Of a stretch of 64,000 nt of DNA, positions 40,001 through 49,300 are shown one piece after another (position 1 is the stretch's first letter; the number at the start of each line of letters is the position of its first letter). Source of the DNA: Plasmodium coatneyi. Lineage: Eukaryota; Apicomplexa; Aconoidasida; Haemosporida; Plasmodiidae. The translations under genes and the position numbers were made by a program. The stretch lies in NCBI RefSeq assembly GCF_001680005.1, contig NC_033567.1, positions 4,526,001 through 4,590,000 of the forward strand, given 5' to 3'. Under the pieces are notes generated by a model, which saw nothing but the letters and a program-made list of their open reading frames with translations, made no database searches and was not told the origin of the DNA.

Positions 40001-42905
40001 TGTTATCCACACCCCCCTTGTCACAACTGCTACTTAGTGTACCTTTACAGTTATCATCTTTAGAAAACTGTTCCACGGCGTCTTTTATAATGTCACCATT
40101 GGATTGGTCCATTGCAGAATGGGGGTTGCTGGGATCCGAGTTTGGTCCCTTCTCTGCACTTTTCGGGTCACTGGGTATATTTGCTTTACTGGACACGTTG
40201 CCGCTATCGTCACTGTTTTTAGAAGCAGTCAAATGAGGCTCTCCATTAGCTTTATCACTGTTGAGCTTCTCTGCGTCCATCTCTCTGGAGGCATGGGCCT
40301 TCTCATCATAGGACTGATTCGCATAAACAGTGAAATGCTCACGTTTATCTGTCATCAGCGAATTGAGAATAGAATCACCTCTATCCACTTGAGTGAATGT
40401 GTCCTCCGTTTGGATCATTTTCATTTTTATTAACTCATCGATCGATTTATTTTTTAGTGTGTTAAAAATGGTTGCTGATTTTTTTAAAATTTCTTTTCTT
40501 ATTTTTTTTTTTCTCATCAAATGTTCCTTATTTTTAATATAGTCCACTTTTATAGACTCCTTAACATATTCGCACAGTAAAATGGAGCAAAGGAGGACGT
40601 AGCCTTTGTCCTTACTTGATGTTAGAAAGTTGAGGGAGTACAGTTCATTCATGTTACTTTTTTTGGTTTCCTGTTTTTCTGGCGCGTTTTCTGTGTCTTC
40701 TCCCTGTTTAGCAAGATTTTTCTTACTATCATTTGGATGAGTCGCTTCGTCTTCTTTTTTTTCCTCCTTGGTGGTTTCGTTAGAGTGACCTAACGATGAT
40801 GTGCTTTTATTGCCCCCACTTTCTTCGTTCGCTAATTTTTTTTTTTTTTCTTTTTGTATTTTTCTTCTCCCTTCACACTTCTCTCTCCAGTTCCTAACTC
40901 CAGAAGTACCCTTCAGTAGTTCAATCTTCCCAGAATGCATTACATAGCCAAAAATATCTGAATATAAGTCGTTTCTGAATTCACTAATGAGCTGATTTGT
41001 GTATCCACCCATATCGCCCATTCGATTGTTCTGGTCGTTCAATACGTTACTGCCACTTTTATTGTTGCTCACAGATGGGGCGGTGCCGCAAGTTCCCAAG
41101 CATGGCATTATTATGTGCAAAATATTCTTCACCATCTTAAAAATGACATCATTTATAATGGTTGTGTTGTTAATAAAATTGACGCACAAATCAAGGACGG
41201 CTTTTATGAAATTTTCGAGCAGGTCGGATGCGTACAAATTAACGTCATGGTTGTAATATATTTCGAAGAGGACATTTTCAAGACAAAAATAGGACAAGGT
41301 TAGCAAAGCAGTTTCTGTGACGTTTTTGGAAGAACTTTTCTTCAGTATGCTTAATAATATATTAATAAACACTTCGCTGTAAATGCAAAAATGCTTCTTA
41401 TAAAGGATAAAAATATTTATATAAGTTCTCATGGACCTGCACATGAGGATATACGACGATGAGGTGATGTGTAGAAATAGGCACCTTATTATATTAGACA
41501 GAGCGTCAAAGTTTTTGTTTATCAGGGCATATCCGCAAGTTTCTAGAAGAATGTTTAGCAATCTGAAGGAGAGGACATTAATGCACTCCATATTGTCACT
41601 CGAAATTTCATTTTCAAACAAGTCATTATACATGCCAATGCATTCCTTCGTTTTTAATAAATCCTCGACGAACTTATTTTTATTGCTGTTCATTAGGATT
41701 AGAATGATGGTTAACAGATCGTGTATTAACTCGTCATCTGGGAGGCTTGCAACATTTGGGGAGGGGTCGCCAGATTGGTTTGTGCACGCGTTGCTAGGTT
41801 CATTCGCGCTAACGTTACTATTTGCGTTTGCAGTAGCACTGGTACCGCTCCTCATATTTGCGCTGACCGTGCTACTGGTCAGATTATTCATTACAATGTA
41901 GAAAATGTTTTTCAAGATGGATTCACAATTCCCTTTAAACAAGACGGAATATTTATTATTCTTGTATATTTTAAAAATGTAGCAAATTATTTTTATAATA
42001 TTTTTCCTGTCAACAACTCTGATGGAATTACATAGCATATTATTAAACAAAATGATGGTGTCGTAGAGTATAATTTCTTCATGGTTAATATTGTTGTAGT
42101 TAATAGGTGCACAGAGTAACGTTTCTATGCTCACGTTAATGATGTTGTTCCCTTTGTTTATTAGGAAATCGGGGTTGTCTTCCTTCTTATCAGGAAATTT
42201 TTTGGTTAACCTATAATTTTTTGAAAAAAAATGATACCTTCTTCTTTTCGGCATTTTTTCACTCATCTTGGACGATAGCACCTCGCTATCATCATGCTTT
42301 TCTTCACTCACTTTGGTAGAACTGTTTTCGTGTGCATCGTTCAGTTCCTTCATATTTAAGTGGCTGTTCTGGTTACTCTTCCCATCGTGATCGTTCTCGA
42401 TGGAGGTGTACGATTCCTGTTTTCTAGAAACATTTTTATCATACATCTTTTCATTGAAATAGCTGCTGTTATACTTTAATATGTGGTCCAAGGAGTGTAG
42501 AGCGTTCAGTTTTATTCTATAAAAAATGTTATTGTTTCTTATGATATTTAAAAAGGGAGCTATATGATATATATCTAGCTTATTATTAAATTCGTGTATG
42601 TCTATTTCTTCCTTCAAGCTGTTCGTCAAATTGCTGATGCTGTTATACAGGATGAATAGTGCGTCCACAATGCTGGAGTCCAGATTTTTATTATATTCGT
42701 GCTTTTTAATAACCGACAGTACGTTTATTATTTCATTTTTTATGATGGTAAATATGTTTAATCTTGTCAATTCGTCATGTAGAAATTCTGGGTTCAGGTA
42801 TTCTATTCCGAAGGTTTTTCTGTAATCCTCATTGTATTCATACGTGTGTCTCAAGCATATCATTTTTTCCATTTTTTTTTTTTCATAAGATTTGTTATAC
42901 TCCAT
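34035..42905 (-). CDS. Giant Sec7-domain ARF guanine nucleotide exchange factor
   Basis: This is a 2,956-residue single-exon protein. The Sec7 domain spans about 1075-1365. It carries the glutamic finger E1133 in FKLPGEAQLIERIL, which drives GDP release from ARF. It also has the second conserved block YSIIMLNTDLH (from Y1297) and the VKNKM segment (to M1315). About 100-130 residues of Lys/Asn/Ser-rich insert split the domain between these blocks. Flanking helical regions resemble those of large BIG/GBF-type exchange factors. These recruit ARF to the Golgi and ER exit sites for vesicle coating. Tyr, Ser, Asp and Met occupy four positions that in yeast Sec7p/ARNO mutagenesis go with brefeldin A sensitivity. 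Long Asp/Glu/Asn-rich inserts occur near 1600-1660 and 1860-1980. The C-terminus is an acidic Glu/Gln tail. No intron is needed. Confidence 0.92.
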   Translation of the reverse strand: MEYNKSYEKKKMEKMICLRHTYEYNEDYRKTFGIEYLNPEFLHDELTRLNIFTIIKNEIINVLSVIKKHEYNKNLDSSIVDALFILYNSISNLTNSLKEEIDIHEFNNKLDIYHIAPFLNIIRNNNIFYRIKLNALHSLDHILKYNSSYFNEKMYDKNVSRKQESYTSIENDHDGKSNQNSHLNMKELNDAHENSSTKVSEEKHDDSEVLSSKMSEKMPKRRRYHFFSKNYRLTKKFPDKKEDNPDFLINKGNNIINVSIETLLCAPINYNNINHEEIILYDTIILFNNMLCNSIRVVDRKNIIKIICYIFKIYKNNKYSVLFKGNCESILKNIFYIVMNNLTSSTVSANMRSGTSATANANSNVSANEPSNACTNQSGDPSPNVASLPDDELIHDLLTIILILMNSNKNKFVEDLLKTKECIGMYNDLFENEISSDNMECINVLSFRLLNILLETCGYALINKNFDALSNIIRCLFLHITSSSYILMCRSMRTYINIFILYKKHFCIYSEVFINILLSILKKSSSKNVTETALLTLSYFCLENVLFEIYYNHDVNLYASDLLENFIKAVLDLCVNFINNTTIINDVIFKMVKNILHIIMPCLGTCGTAPSVSNNKSGSNVLNDQNNRMGDMGGYTNQLISEFRNDLYSDIFGYVMHSGKIELLKGTSGVRNWREKCEGRRKIQKEKKKKLANEESGGNKSTSSLGHSNETTKEEKKEDEATHPNDSKKNLAKQGEDTENAPEKQETKKSNMNELYSLNFLTSSKDKGYVLLCSILLCEYVKESIKVDYIKNKEHLMRKKKIRKEILKKSATIFNTLKNKSIDELIKMKMIQTEDTFTQVDRGDSILNSLMTDKREHFTVYANQSYDEKAHASREMDAEKLNSDKANGEPHLTASKNSDDSGNVSSKANIPSDPKSAEKGPNSDPSNPHSAMDQSNGDIIKDAVEQFSKDDNCKGTLSSSCDKGGVDNSNVSDEKRESQSHVESSGSRNPSGATDYDTNAGETKPSEIHSDNVNVKNGENDLEAENKKQKRPSNANSVDIAHTGNSGSQNMIERNSVASNAQRNLMEDPHFLKSIAKFLRYNPFLDKEYVGEYISHRKNINILKSYVRLFDFCNLSLLSSLRLFLHCFKLPGEAQLIERILEHFSLCFFYSNPICGDLDRVYHEQGDKVECLLKEEELANTKRYILIDFLNDSSNEGGTSNGSNNQPSETGESKQTDGDATGEDKKGSPNRKKKKKKNSQQSNVQEKINLKKDVDMHDYIHRNVHSMSKKIQQMSEEEVQKKYVIVENSDVIFILTYSIIMLNTDLHNNQVKNKMKLEEFIKNNRGINNGKNIDRIYLENLYNCILHEEIKLFSNTQSTYTNDNQYWKLLEKRKEQYKNYHSFKAKEVYFYKFDINKLLIKNNFIPIFFEIFKRTNDYNMTENCLSIFKMAITNFAYYHDVENINKLCYIFKYINFYLTQKSQSLLYLLFHLIKRCHNLFRDGWVIYINVLCKLITIDLVPIFFYPHMYINNAQFNNDKDSLHRKYKKGNCLETFNINKSITEIYQHPLLIFKKNIKKINKPKWIDEFSSMFFFRHSNNENSNLSIIFRESYSEKLDEDKKKRKKKEKTQEHENKEKTNSTSIINGDIKQTDEANDDDDHDDDEDSDNDDDENDEDNLNHIYVHIKVDPKNADNSSITDSVTIYKRLKLDVYNFFTVNDFYNNMITNLNITSFIYLIKILMIKSSFTKNSEQHNSAQGSRTDQHNSGLRMHIIPNHNFMTNDKNAGIHNTHQSINDSNPVLINADNSFDLFCNTKEKLLTSQMLFHIIYFKINYTYVLYNMICRMERRSAAKMFKEGAAQQTCGKMSSPINSLVEESLSKGTNLSAAKNEHDKKKKKNRYDLTLNNIYDTDNSTNVTSSDSEFSDISNDSFFIRKNDLIAEEGQTYGNSAEQQKGDSPEEHGQAYKDVDEFDKIYSYAHDDDGGSEDAGDEASSDDSVDSSCDERSDAEADCESTHVNGKHNTNTHIASEMMNENINHSGNPGGNPSKCTRTDKEKDFLMDKIKMNLYTKTYIMHLKITVITFEHFFNLLNKFLLINYDSSIFVSIYNSIFKDYQMEDINFVAEEDIANDHKLSYQIYEEKFENIDKKLHYKEEKVTVNDIEKNLFIVKIPKTEEEEDWLFIEHLIMSIINFSYICFSIYKDDKQKMSKKGTSKSSSVHILPDNSNYAQLRQKNGKFFFLCGIYLMYILQFLKKNILYRFIDKIIYMLEKISKNVYVNSCIINIYLHMLQLITPNNILYKNTNDTNISLNDKDIYIYIEKATIYTESINNIINNNNVLLKLNNFNIENIILSLLPYLLYFNNKKEEINAHIASINSECLHIISNIYYKSTYMYMNNSKGTSKPEDTEGSCQNDNYNSSLCKKYQDNISFENIIELKKMYIFLLICFVLSLACSFSSKRTRSEAYIKLQQFLFNENYIFKKVKNPNGDNSASIGNNKGEKNSKQEKCVYRDEKLIDLISNFIILPLITYNYYFPFICKSVHSGEEHKSESKSCINEAQSKEKEDQNVVANAKSNYCKEALLNFNLYNKRNNDIPGKMWKQNEYENCGCIINYKNIETVDQDLNVLTSLFNYANDYYIHTMLHKQYNYYFSYLYAKKLLSYDNVCYRKSMSISFVSHIILSFLHSLLNYAGDGCEHSDEEKNGPHNDNHDEPTNEKNDSTSSDDNGQPNDINLYDLLCLNNDKSCNKIVTKTKCENNCIFYFLKHFYHALLTIKEETNKILNIYKETFIENIKNIIYVSSSYAYCLKDHRVNCFAHIKNGYSFLNEEEKKLLKPYNLEAAEKAENILEGDQEVFKNISKLQVNVRISVVIVYYILYTDNNQNEQFKNIFEELLNVLLTKYSVKSESLENGADPSAEAKTADDQTEQQPENLPNESKESEESAGTAQLDKKEESSDQTAEKENDDANLQTDEQNEEEKE

Positions 42906-44723
42906 TTTTTCGTGAATAGGGGTGTGTGCAGATTTGTTACATTTCTATCAGGGGGGCAACTATTCCTTGTACTTTTAAAACTATTGCTGATGACTTATCA
43001 TGAGCAAAACTGTTTAACTGCTCAGTACGGTGTTCTCCAGGGTGTACAGCTACGTGGAGAAGTGAGCAACCGGGGGCGCCCCTTAAGTGGTACTACGCAC
43101 GTAATATATATACACAATACATGCATACGTGTATTCAGGCTCGTATTCTTATCCCCCCTGGGAGATTTTTCCCTTTCATTTATTCCTTTGCGCAGCCACG
43201 ATACGACAGATTACAAAAGCAATTGTCGCTCCTTCGAAGATGTGAAAATGTTACATATACACATTCGCAATCTTTTGATAAATTAAAAATTGGATTTTTT
43301 TTTTTCCCAATACAAAAAATGTGTCACTCATTTGTGCCTACGTAATACTTCTACCCATTTAAAAGGTTCTGCATACTTTATATTATAAAATGCAGAACAT
43401 TATTCTGCAGGAAAAAGAAAAAAGATTAGAACAGAATGACTACTGAGGGTATGCTCCAGAAAAAGGGGCATACAAATATACACTCCTCGTGTACAACTAA
43501 GCAAGGCGCCTTTACGCCTTAACTCATTTGGGAAAATAAATTGGGCAAAAATTTTCACAAGGCAAAAATTCAAAAGAGCGAAACAATGAAGGAGTAGGTC
43601 ATGAAACGTAAGAGAAAAAAAATTGCGATATTGTCATATAAAACTAAAGCTTAAAAAGAAAACATTTCCTACCGAAACATGAGGGCAAAAATTTTTTCTT
43701 TTAAACTACGCAAAGGGTAAAAAAAGGCCTTGCAAATCAGAAAGGGAAGAAAAAAAAGAATATACATTTGACAAGAAAATGAAAAGGAGGTGGCACCACA
43801 TGTAATATAAGCTTAAGCGCAAAAGCGTTTGGATTTCTACCGATTTTTTTTTTTTTTTTACTAACAAGTATTGTAATGTACGCGAGCATGACCGTGTCAC
43901 AAGTGGCCCCTGCCAAAAAAAAAAAAAAAATATTTCGTTGCTTGGGCGTTCTTCAACTGCAATTATTCTGTACTCCCCCCTTTTTTTTCAATATCGGCTA
44001 AAAGAAAAGCAAAATAAGAAGAGCTACTTGCGTTACACTATGTTCTTAAAGAAAGTTGGTTGAAATTCAGTTCAGTTATTCGAAAAACGGTGGCAAAAAA
44101 GCACTTTTCTGACAAAACGAACTGTTTATTATTTTTTTTTTTGTTTTTTTTGGACCACACCCTCTACCGCATTTGTCATACACTTAAATTGCACCGGCAA
44201 AAAATGGAAGAAGGTCCTATGTCGCATTAAAACGTCTCAAATGTTTACAAAAAGTAGTATTCCACAATAAAATATGTCCATGTGGAACAATTTAATTTTT
44301 GTAATGCGTAAAAATGGGCAGTTCACCCCTTCTACACTTTAAGGAGCGTGTTATCGGCAGTACGGTTGATGGCGCTCTTAAAAAAAATACGGACTTGCCA
44401 ATATTTTTAAAAAAATTTCCTAACAGTATAAGAAAATTTTTCATTGTGAGGTTAATATTGGGGCACATATTTTTCACAGCACCATCCTTTTTTCTTAGCG
44501 TTTAATTTTCCCCAATTTTTGGCACATTTCGGGGGGGTTCCACCGTTCACCATTTTTTCAGTGTAATATGATCCGTAGGGGCCCTCCCAGTTGTAAACGT
44601 TTGTAAGGGCCGCCACACGAAAGGGCACCTGTTAAAAATGTTTGCACATATAAGTGCAGATATGTGTTCATCCCAACTGGTTATCCCCCTAAAGACGCAC
44701 TGGTTAGGGCACACCTCGACAGG
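42906..44723. promoter_or_regulatory. Divergent intergenic region (Sec7 / EF-Ts)
   Basis: This 1.8 kb gap lies between genes transcribed away from each other. T-runs lie at 43285-43296 and 43843-43859 and an A-run at 43915-43930. The frame into EF-Ts is open back to 44664 but has no ATG before 44724. No other gene was seen. Confidence 0.5.
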
Positions 44724-45950
44724 ATGATGATGCCTCAGCTTCATCGGCTGAACCGCTTCAAATGGGCGAGAACGAAAGGGTGGTTCAGCACCGTTAAGTC
44801 GGCCATATCCAGTGAAGATCTAAAAAAAATTAAAGACCTCCGAAAAATGACAAACCTGTCAGTAGGCATATGTAAAAATATTCTGAACAAAAATGAGTAT
44901 AACATTGAGAAAAGTGTAGATTATATTTTTCAAAATTTTAATAAAAGTTACGAAAAGGAGGCGAAATTAACAGAAGGGTACTACTGCTTATCGTCAAAGG
45001 GAAACTGCACAGCGATAGCAGAACTGAACAGCTACAATGACTTAATATCGGAGAATATACATTTTAAAGAACTGTTAATTAACTTGTGTAACAAATTAAT
45101 TGGAGGTAATGTGACTAGAAAAGTAGGGAAGTTAAACTTGGACGAAGAAGTATTGTCTGATTTTTTGCCTCTGTTCTATGATGAGAACAAAATCAATGTT
45201 GATAAAATGCTAAACCGTGTGGAACTTAAAGATATTTTTAAGCACATATATTTTAACAGGACCATAAACCAGCTAATTAACTACACGTCGTACATTTTAA
45301 ATGACCATATATTTTTAAGAAAATATTTACTCCTTAATTTAGACCATTTGAAAAAAGGCCACCCAAATGTGTACGTCATTAAAAAGAGTTATCATCATAA
45401 GGAGACAAAAATTGATAACTTTGTTTTATGTAAAGGTTTTTCCTTTTCATTTTTGTTTATTAAGTCTGATGAAGTTATTCCAGAAGCGGCCAAACTGATC
45501 TTAGAAAAATTCGCTTCACTTATATGCGTAAACATATTGATGTATAAATCGAAGCGGTGTTCCAGCGCAAACCAGTTTGACATTCATGGCTGTTTTTATG
45601 TCAATCATATTGGGCGTTCCGCTAATGAGTTTGGACAAAATGGAGGTAACCGTTCTGCGCTAAAGGGAAGCCAAATGGGTAGCACAGAAGGAAATGCTAT
45701 GAAGGGGGAAGGGGCTGCCTGTGAAGAGCATGCCGATGAACAGCTGGACGACTTTATGCAGAAAAAGGTGCAATCATTCTGCATATTAAGTGAGTACATA
45801 GAAAAAATGGATCACAAACGGTTAGCAAATATTCCTAAAGGGGATGTAACATTTTCAGAAATGATTAAAATTTTGGAGGACGAATTCAAGATAAAAATTA
45901 GTGTGAAAATTGTGTATTCCTTGCTTAATGAGGATATGCTCATTTTGTAA
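44724..45950 (+). CDS. Organellar elongation factor Ts
   Basis: This is a 408-residue protein. The chosen start is the first in-frame ATG; three Met codons follow one another. Residues 1-28 are basic with Arg, Lys, Trp and Phe and no acid (MMMPQLHRLNRFKWARTKGWFSTVK), which fits a mitochondrial presequence. A UBA-like helical module follows (about 30-70, LKKIKDLRKMTNLSVGICKNILN). The EF-Ts core then begins at EGYYCLSSKGNCTAIAELNSYNDLI. The core continues with a C-terminal half ending FSEMIKILEDEFKIKISVKIV. EF-Ts recharges EF-Tu with GTP in organelle translation. The canonical TDFV motif after ELN is NDLI here. A polar insert lies near residues 295-345. The apicoplast is the alternative compartment, but there is no signal peptide. 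Confidence 0.83.
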   Translation: MMMPQLHRLNRFKWARTKGWFSTVKSAISSEDLKKIKDLRKMTNLSVGICKNILNKNEYNIEKSVDYIFQNFNKSYEKEAKLTEGYYCLSSKGNCTAIAELNSYNDLISENIHFKELLINLCNKLIGGNVTRKVGKLNLDEEVLSDFLPLFYDENKINVDKMLNRVELKDIFKHIYFNRTINQLINYTSYILNDHIFLRKYLLLNLDHLKKGHPNVYVIKKSYHHKETKIDNFVLCKGFSFSFLFIKSDEVIPEAAKLILEKFASLICVNILMYKSKRCSSANQFDIHGCFYVNHIGRSANEFGQNGGNRSALKGSQMGSTEGNAMKGEGAACEEHADEQLDDFMQKKVQSFCILSEYIEKMDHKRLANIPKGDVTFSEMIKILEDEFKIKISVKIVYSLLNEDMLIL

Positions 45951-46303
45951 TTATCCCTGAGCGACCTCGTGCAAGCTGATGAGCAAATTCGTGATTTTTG
46001 TACTAGTTTGGTTCGAATGTTTTAAAATGTGTGTGCATGTATGCCTATATGTGGGCAAAGTTTTTATAGTTTTAAAGTGTAAGTTTTGAGGGATACACCC
46101 CCTTCTTTGTAGAGCCATTTTTTAATAAGGAACTGCGCTCTGTTACTACGTAGGAAAATATATATGTAGACAACATTTTGGTGCCTGAATTGCTGCTTTA
46201 GGTGGGGCTCCTTAAAAGAAAGTGCGCATTTCGTTCGGTTGTGTCTGTTGTAGACCATATAAATGTAGTTGTGAAGATTAGTCTGAGTTGGTTTTGCTAT
46301 CCA
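45951..46303. other. Convergent intergenic region
   Basis: This 353-base gap lies between the EF-Ts stop and the stop of the giant unknown gene. It is T-rich with no recognisable gene. Confidence 0.5.
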
Positions 46304-49300
46304 TCACTTGTGAATCGCCTCTCCGGCAAAGGTTCTTTTTTTTTTTTTTTTTTTTCCTACATTTTCATCATCTGTTTTGTCTCTTTTTATACGTAACTCC
46401 ACCTCGTTTTGTTTCACCCTGCTCGTCTTGCTCATCATGGCGGCGTCTGCATCATTATCATCCCCATCATGTGTGTGTTCAAATTGGCGTCCTTCAGTTG
46501 CGTTCATCTGGTCGAATTTACCCCATTCCTGCGTTCTCATTTCGTTATCTAACGAGTGGGTGTGCACTACGTTTTCGTCACTGCGACTGCCACTGCTTCT
46601 CGTGCTTTTGCTGTCTCTGTCGCTGAGGCTTTTAGGGTGGTCCTCCTCGAAACGGAACAGGCCCGAATCTATGTTGCTGCCATGGGGACCGTTCCCAGGC
46701 GTGTCATCAAAAATGGCAAAACCGCGGGGATAATTCAAATTTCTGTTGTGAAGAGAAAGCGCTTCCTTTTCGGAGCTGTACTTAGCAAACTGGGGAAGGT
46801 CATCAATTCGGCATTTTTCACCGAGGACATTTCCACTTTCACTTTTTCTTCCCTTGTGGTACGCACCCTTTTTAAGAACATCACTGTTTAATGATGCATC
46901 TTTTAGCGATGCACCATTTAACGGTGCATCCGTTCGCATGGAGGAGGCAATTTTATTGCTCCCCGAGTAAGTGATGTCAAGTGAATTTTCGAAATTTTCC
47001 GTTTTTAAAAAGTCCACTACACTCTCTGCATTGTAGGGCATACATTTTTTACCATCCTTTAACTTGCCTTCAAAATAACCCCCCTTTTGTATATCAACAA
47101 CCTGTTCTCCAATTTTTACTTCATCGTTGTATTTACTTAGCGTCTTTATTTTATGCTTGCAGATCGAACAAGTATATTTTTCTCTCCTGATGGATTCGTT
47201 CATGGAAGAGTTCAGTACGTCCCTATCGTGATGATTTTCCACTTTGAATAAATACTTATCACAGAATAGGCACTGTATATAGTTTACATCGTTTGAAATG
47301 TGCTCATTCCATTTTTTTATTTTCTCAATAATTTGGTCTAACTTATTTGTGTTAGTGAAATTATGGGAGATACTACCACTGTTGCTGTTCCCTTTTATGC
47401 CCCAATCCTGGTCTGTAAAATTGGAATTTTGAGAAAAACTGTTCGAGTTGTAAAAATCGCTAAAATGGGATTGGTTGAAATGGTCGTTTATTTTTTCTCT
47501 ATACTCTGTGTTCACTGTATTGTCTTCACGCGTAAGTACGTTGCCCCCCGTGCCATGTTGGACCGTGTGTGGGGAGTCTCCTTTTTGCGCCGTATATTCC
47601 TCTGCATGAATTGTCCCCTTTTGGGGGGTGCTTGAGGATGGGTTCCAATTAAGAGGCGTGTCTCCGTATAAATGCTCGCTCAGATCATATTTTAATTTTC
47701 TTAAATTGTGTTTTTCGTTGCTTGATGGGAAAAAGTAATTTTCCTCTCTCCTTCCGTTTAAAGAATTTGTGAAATTTGAGCATTCCTCTGGATTATAATC
47801 ACGCCTTTTTATTTCTTCCCATTTTACCTTTATCTCATTTTGGCTTATGCCCCGATGAGTGTTGAACAGTATGGAATTTTCTTCCCGCATGTCTCGGTCG
47901 AATGTATCCACTGCATCATCGAAGAAATTGTAACTTTCCCTTTTTTCAAAATTTATATGTTTGTCCAGATCGTGATTTTCCCTATAGATACAGTTTGTTG
48001 CATTGACAGGTGGACTTAACTGTCCGTTCTGTTGATCATTTGGTAAGGAATATATCGTCGTGCCAACTCCTTTGCGGTCTCTTCCGATATGATGCATTTG
48101 CGTTGCATGTGTCTCACATTGAATTAGTTCCTTTTCTGGGGAGTTCCCTTTTTTTTTTTCCTTCTCGAATAAGTGTACGTTTTGAATCGGCGTGTTTTTA
48201 TTTTCGCCCCTCTCATCATGTGGAATGTTATTTGCTTTTTTTTTTTTTTTCTTTAATTTTGCTCCTATATTATGCCTTGAGTGTATGTCACCATTGGTGA
48301 GCAAGTCTACATAGTACTTATCCACTGCAGCAGCCGTAGCGCTGCTATTCGATTTGTTCACATTAAATTTATCACGTGGGATGATGTTCCCCTCTTGGGG
48401 AACTACCTGACATTTATTGTTCTTCCTACTGGGGGTGTTACTATCTCTATTGTATTCACGCACTTGGTTAAAATTGTCTACCCATATGTTGGGCAGATTG
48501 TCTTTTCCATTTTGACCTCCTTCATCGTTAATTACATTGGACTGTTTTTTGCATTTTTCCTCTTTTTTGCAATTGTTGTTTGTTCGAACATTTTCTTGTG
48601 CAATCTTTCCTCTGCTTATGCATAGGGAATTTACAATCTTGTCGTATGAGTAGTTTAGCTGGTACATATTTTTGCTCTTCCCCAAGCTGTCATTCTTATC
48701 ATAATTATTTTCGTAAACATTGATATAGCATTCGCTTCCTGGGGGATACTCCGTGGTGCGTCCCCCATTGGGGAAGCTTAACCATTCTGCATACTCCCCC
48801 CCGGTTGTACACTTATCATTCACGTTAAAATGCGCGTTGGTCTGTTCTACAGTGATCGAATTTGTCAGATAATTGTTTTCATTTGATGAAGCAAAATTCT
48901 CCTTTTTTGAAGCTCCTATGTGGTGACTTATTCTAGTGGGGTGTTTTTCAAACGGGTAATTTTGCTCACATATATGTTCACCATTTATAGGAGACCCTTT
49001 TTTAATGCCCAACGATTTTATCGAGTTAGCGGACTGCATAGAGTCTTTTCCTTCTGCACTATTATCATACAATTGTTCGCGTTTGTCCTTATCCCTTAAC
49101 AAATTAGGACTTACGTGATAAGCATCAGATGTATTTAAATTTATGTTCCCCTGATGAAGTGAGCTACTCGTGGGGGTATCATTCTTAAGGGGGTTGTTTT
49201 TTCCCCCCGTTTGAGTAATATATGTTGATGTGGAAGTAACCCACTTGGAGTTAGCCACTCGGTGAGTAGAACTCTCACATGTGGGTCCTTCTGTGTTGCG

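Noticed and set aside
44664..44723. N-terminal extension of EF-Ts to 44664
   Set aside because: The frame is open but begins with GTG and has no ATG before 44724.
45990..46030. GGTTCGAAT, resembling a tRNA T-loop
   Set aside because: No acceptor stem, D-arm or anticodon arm could be folded around it.
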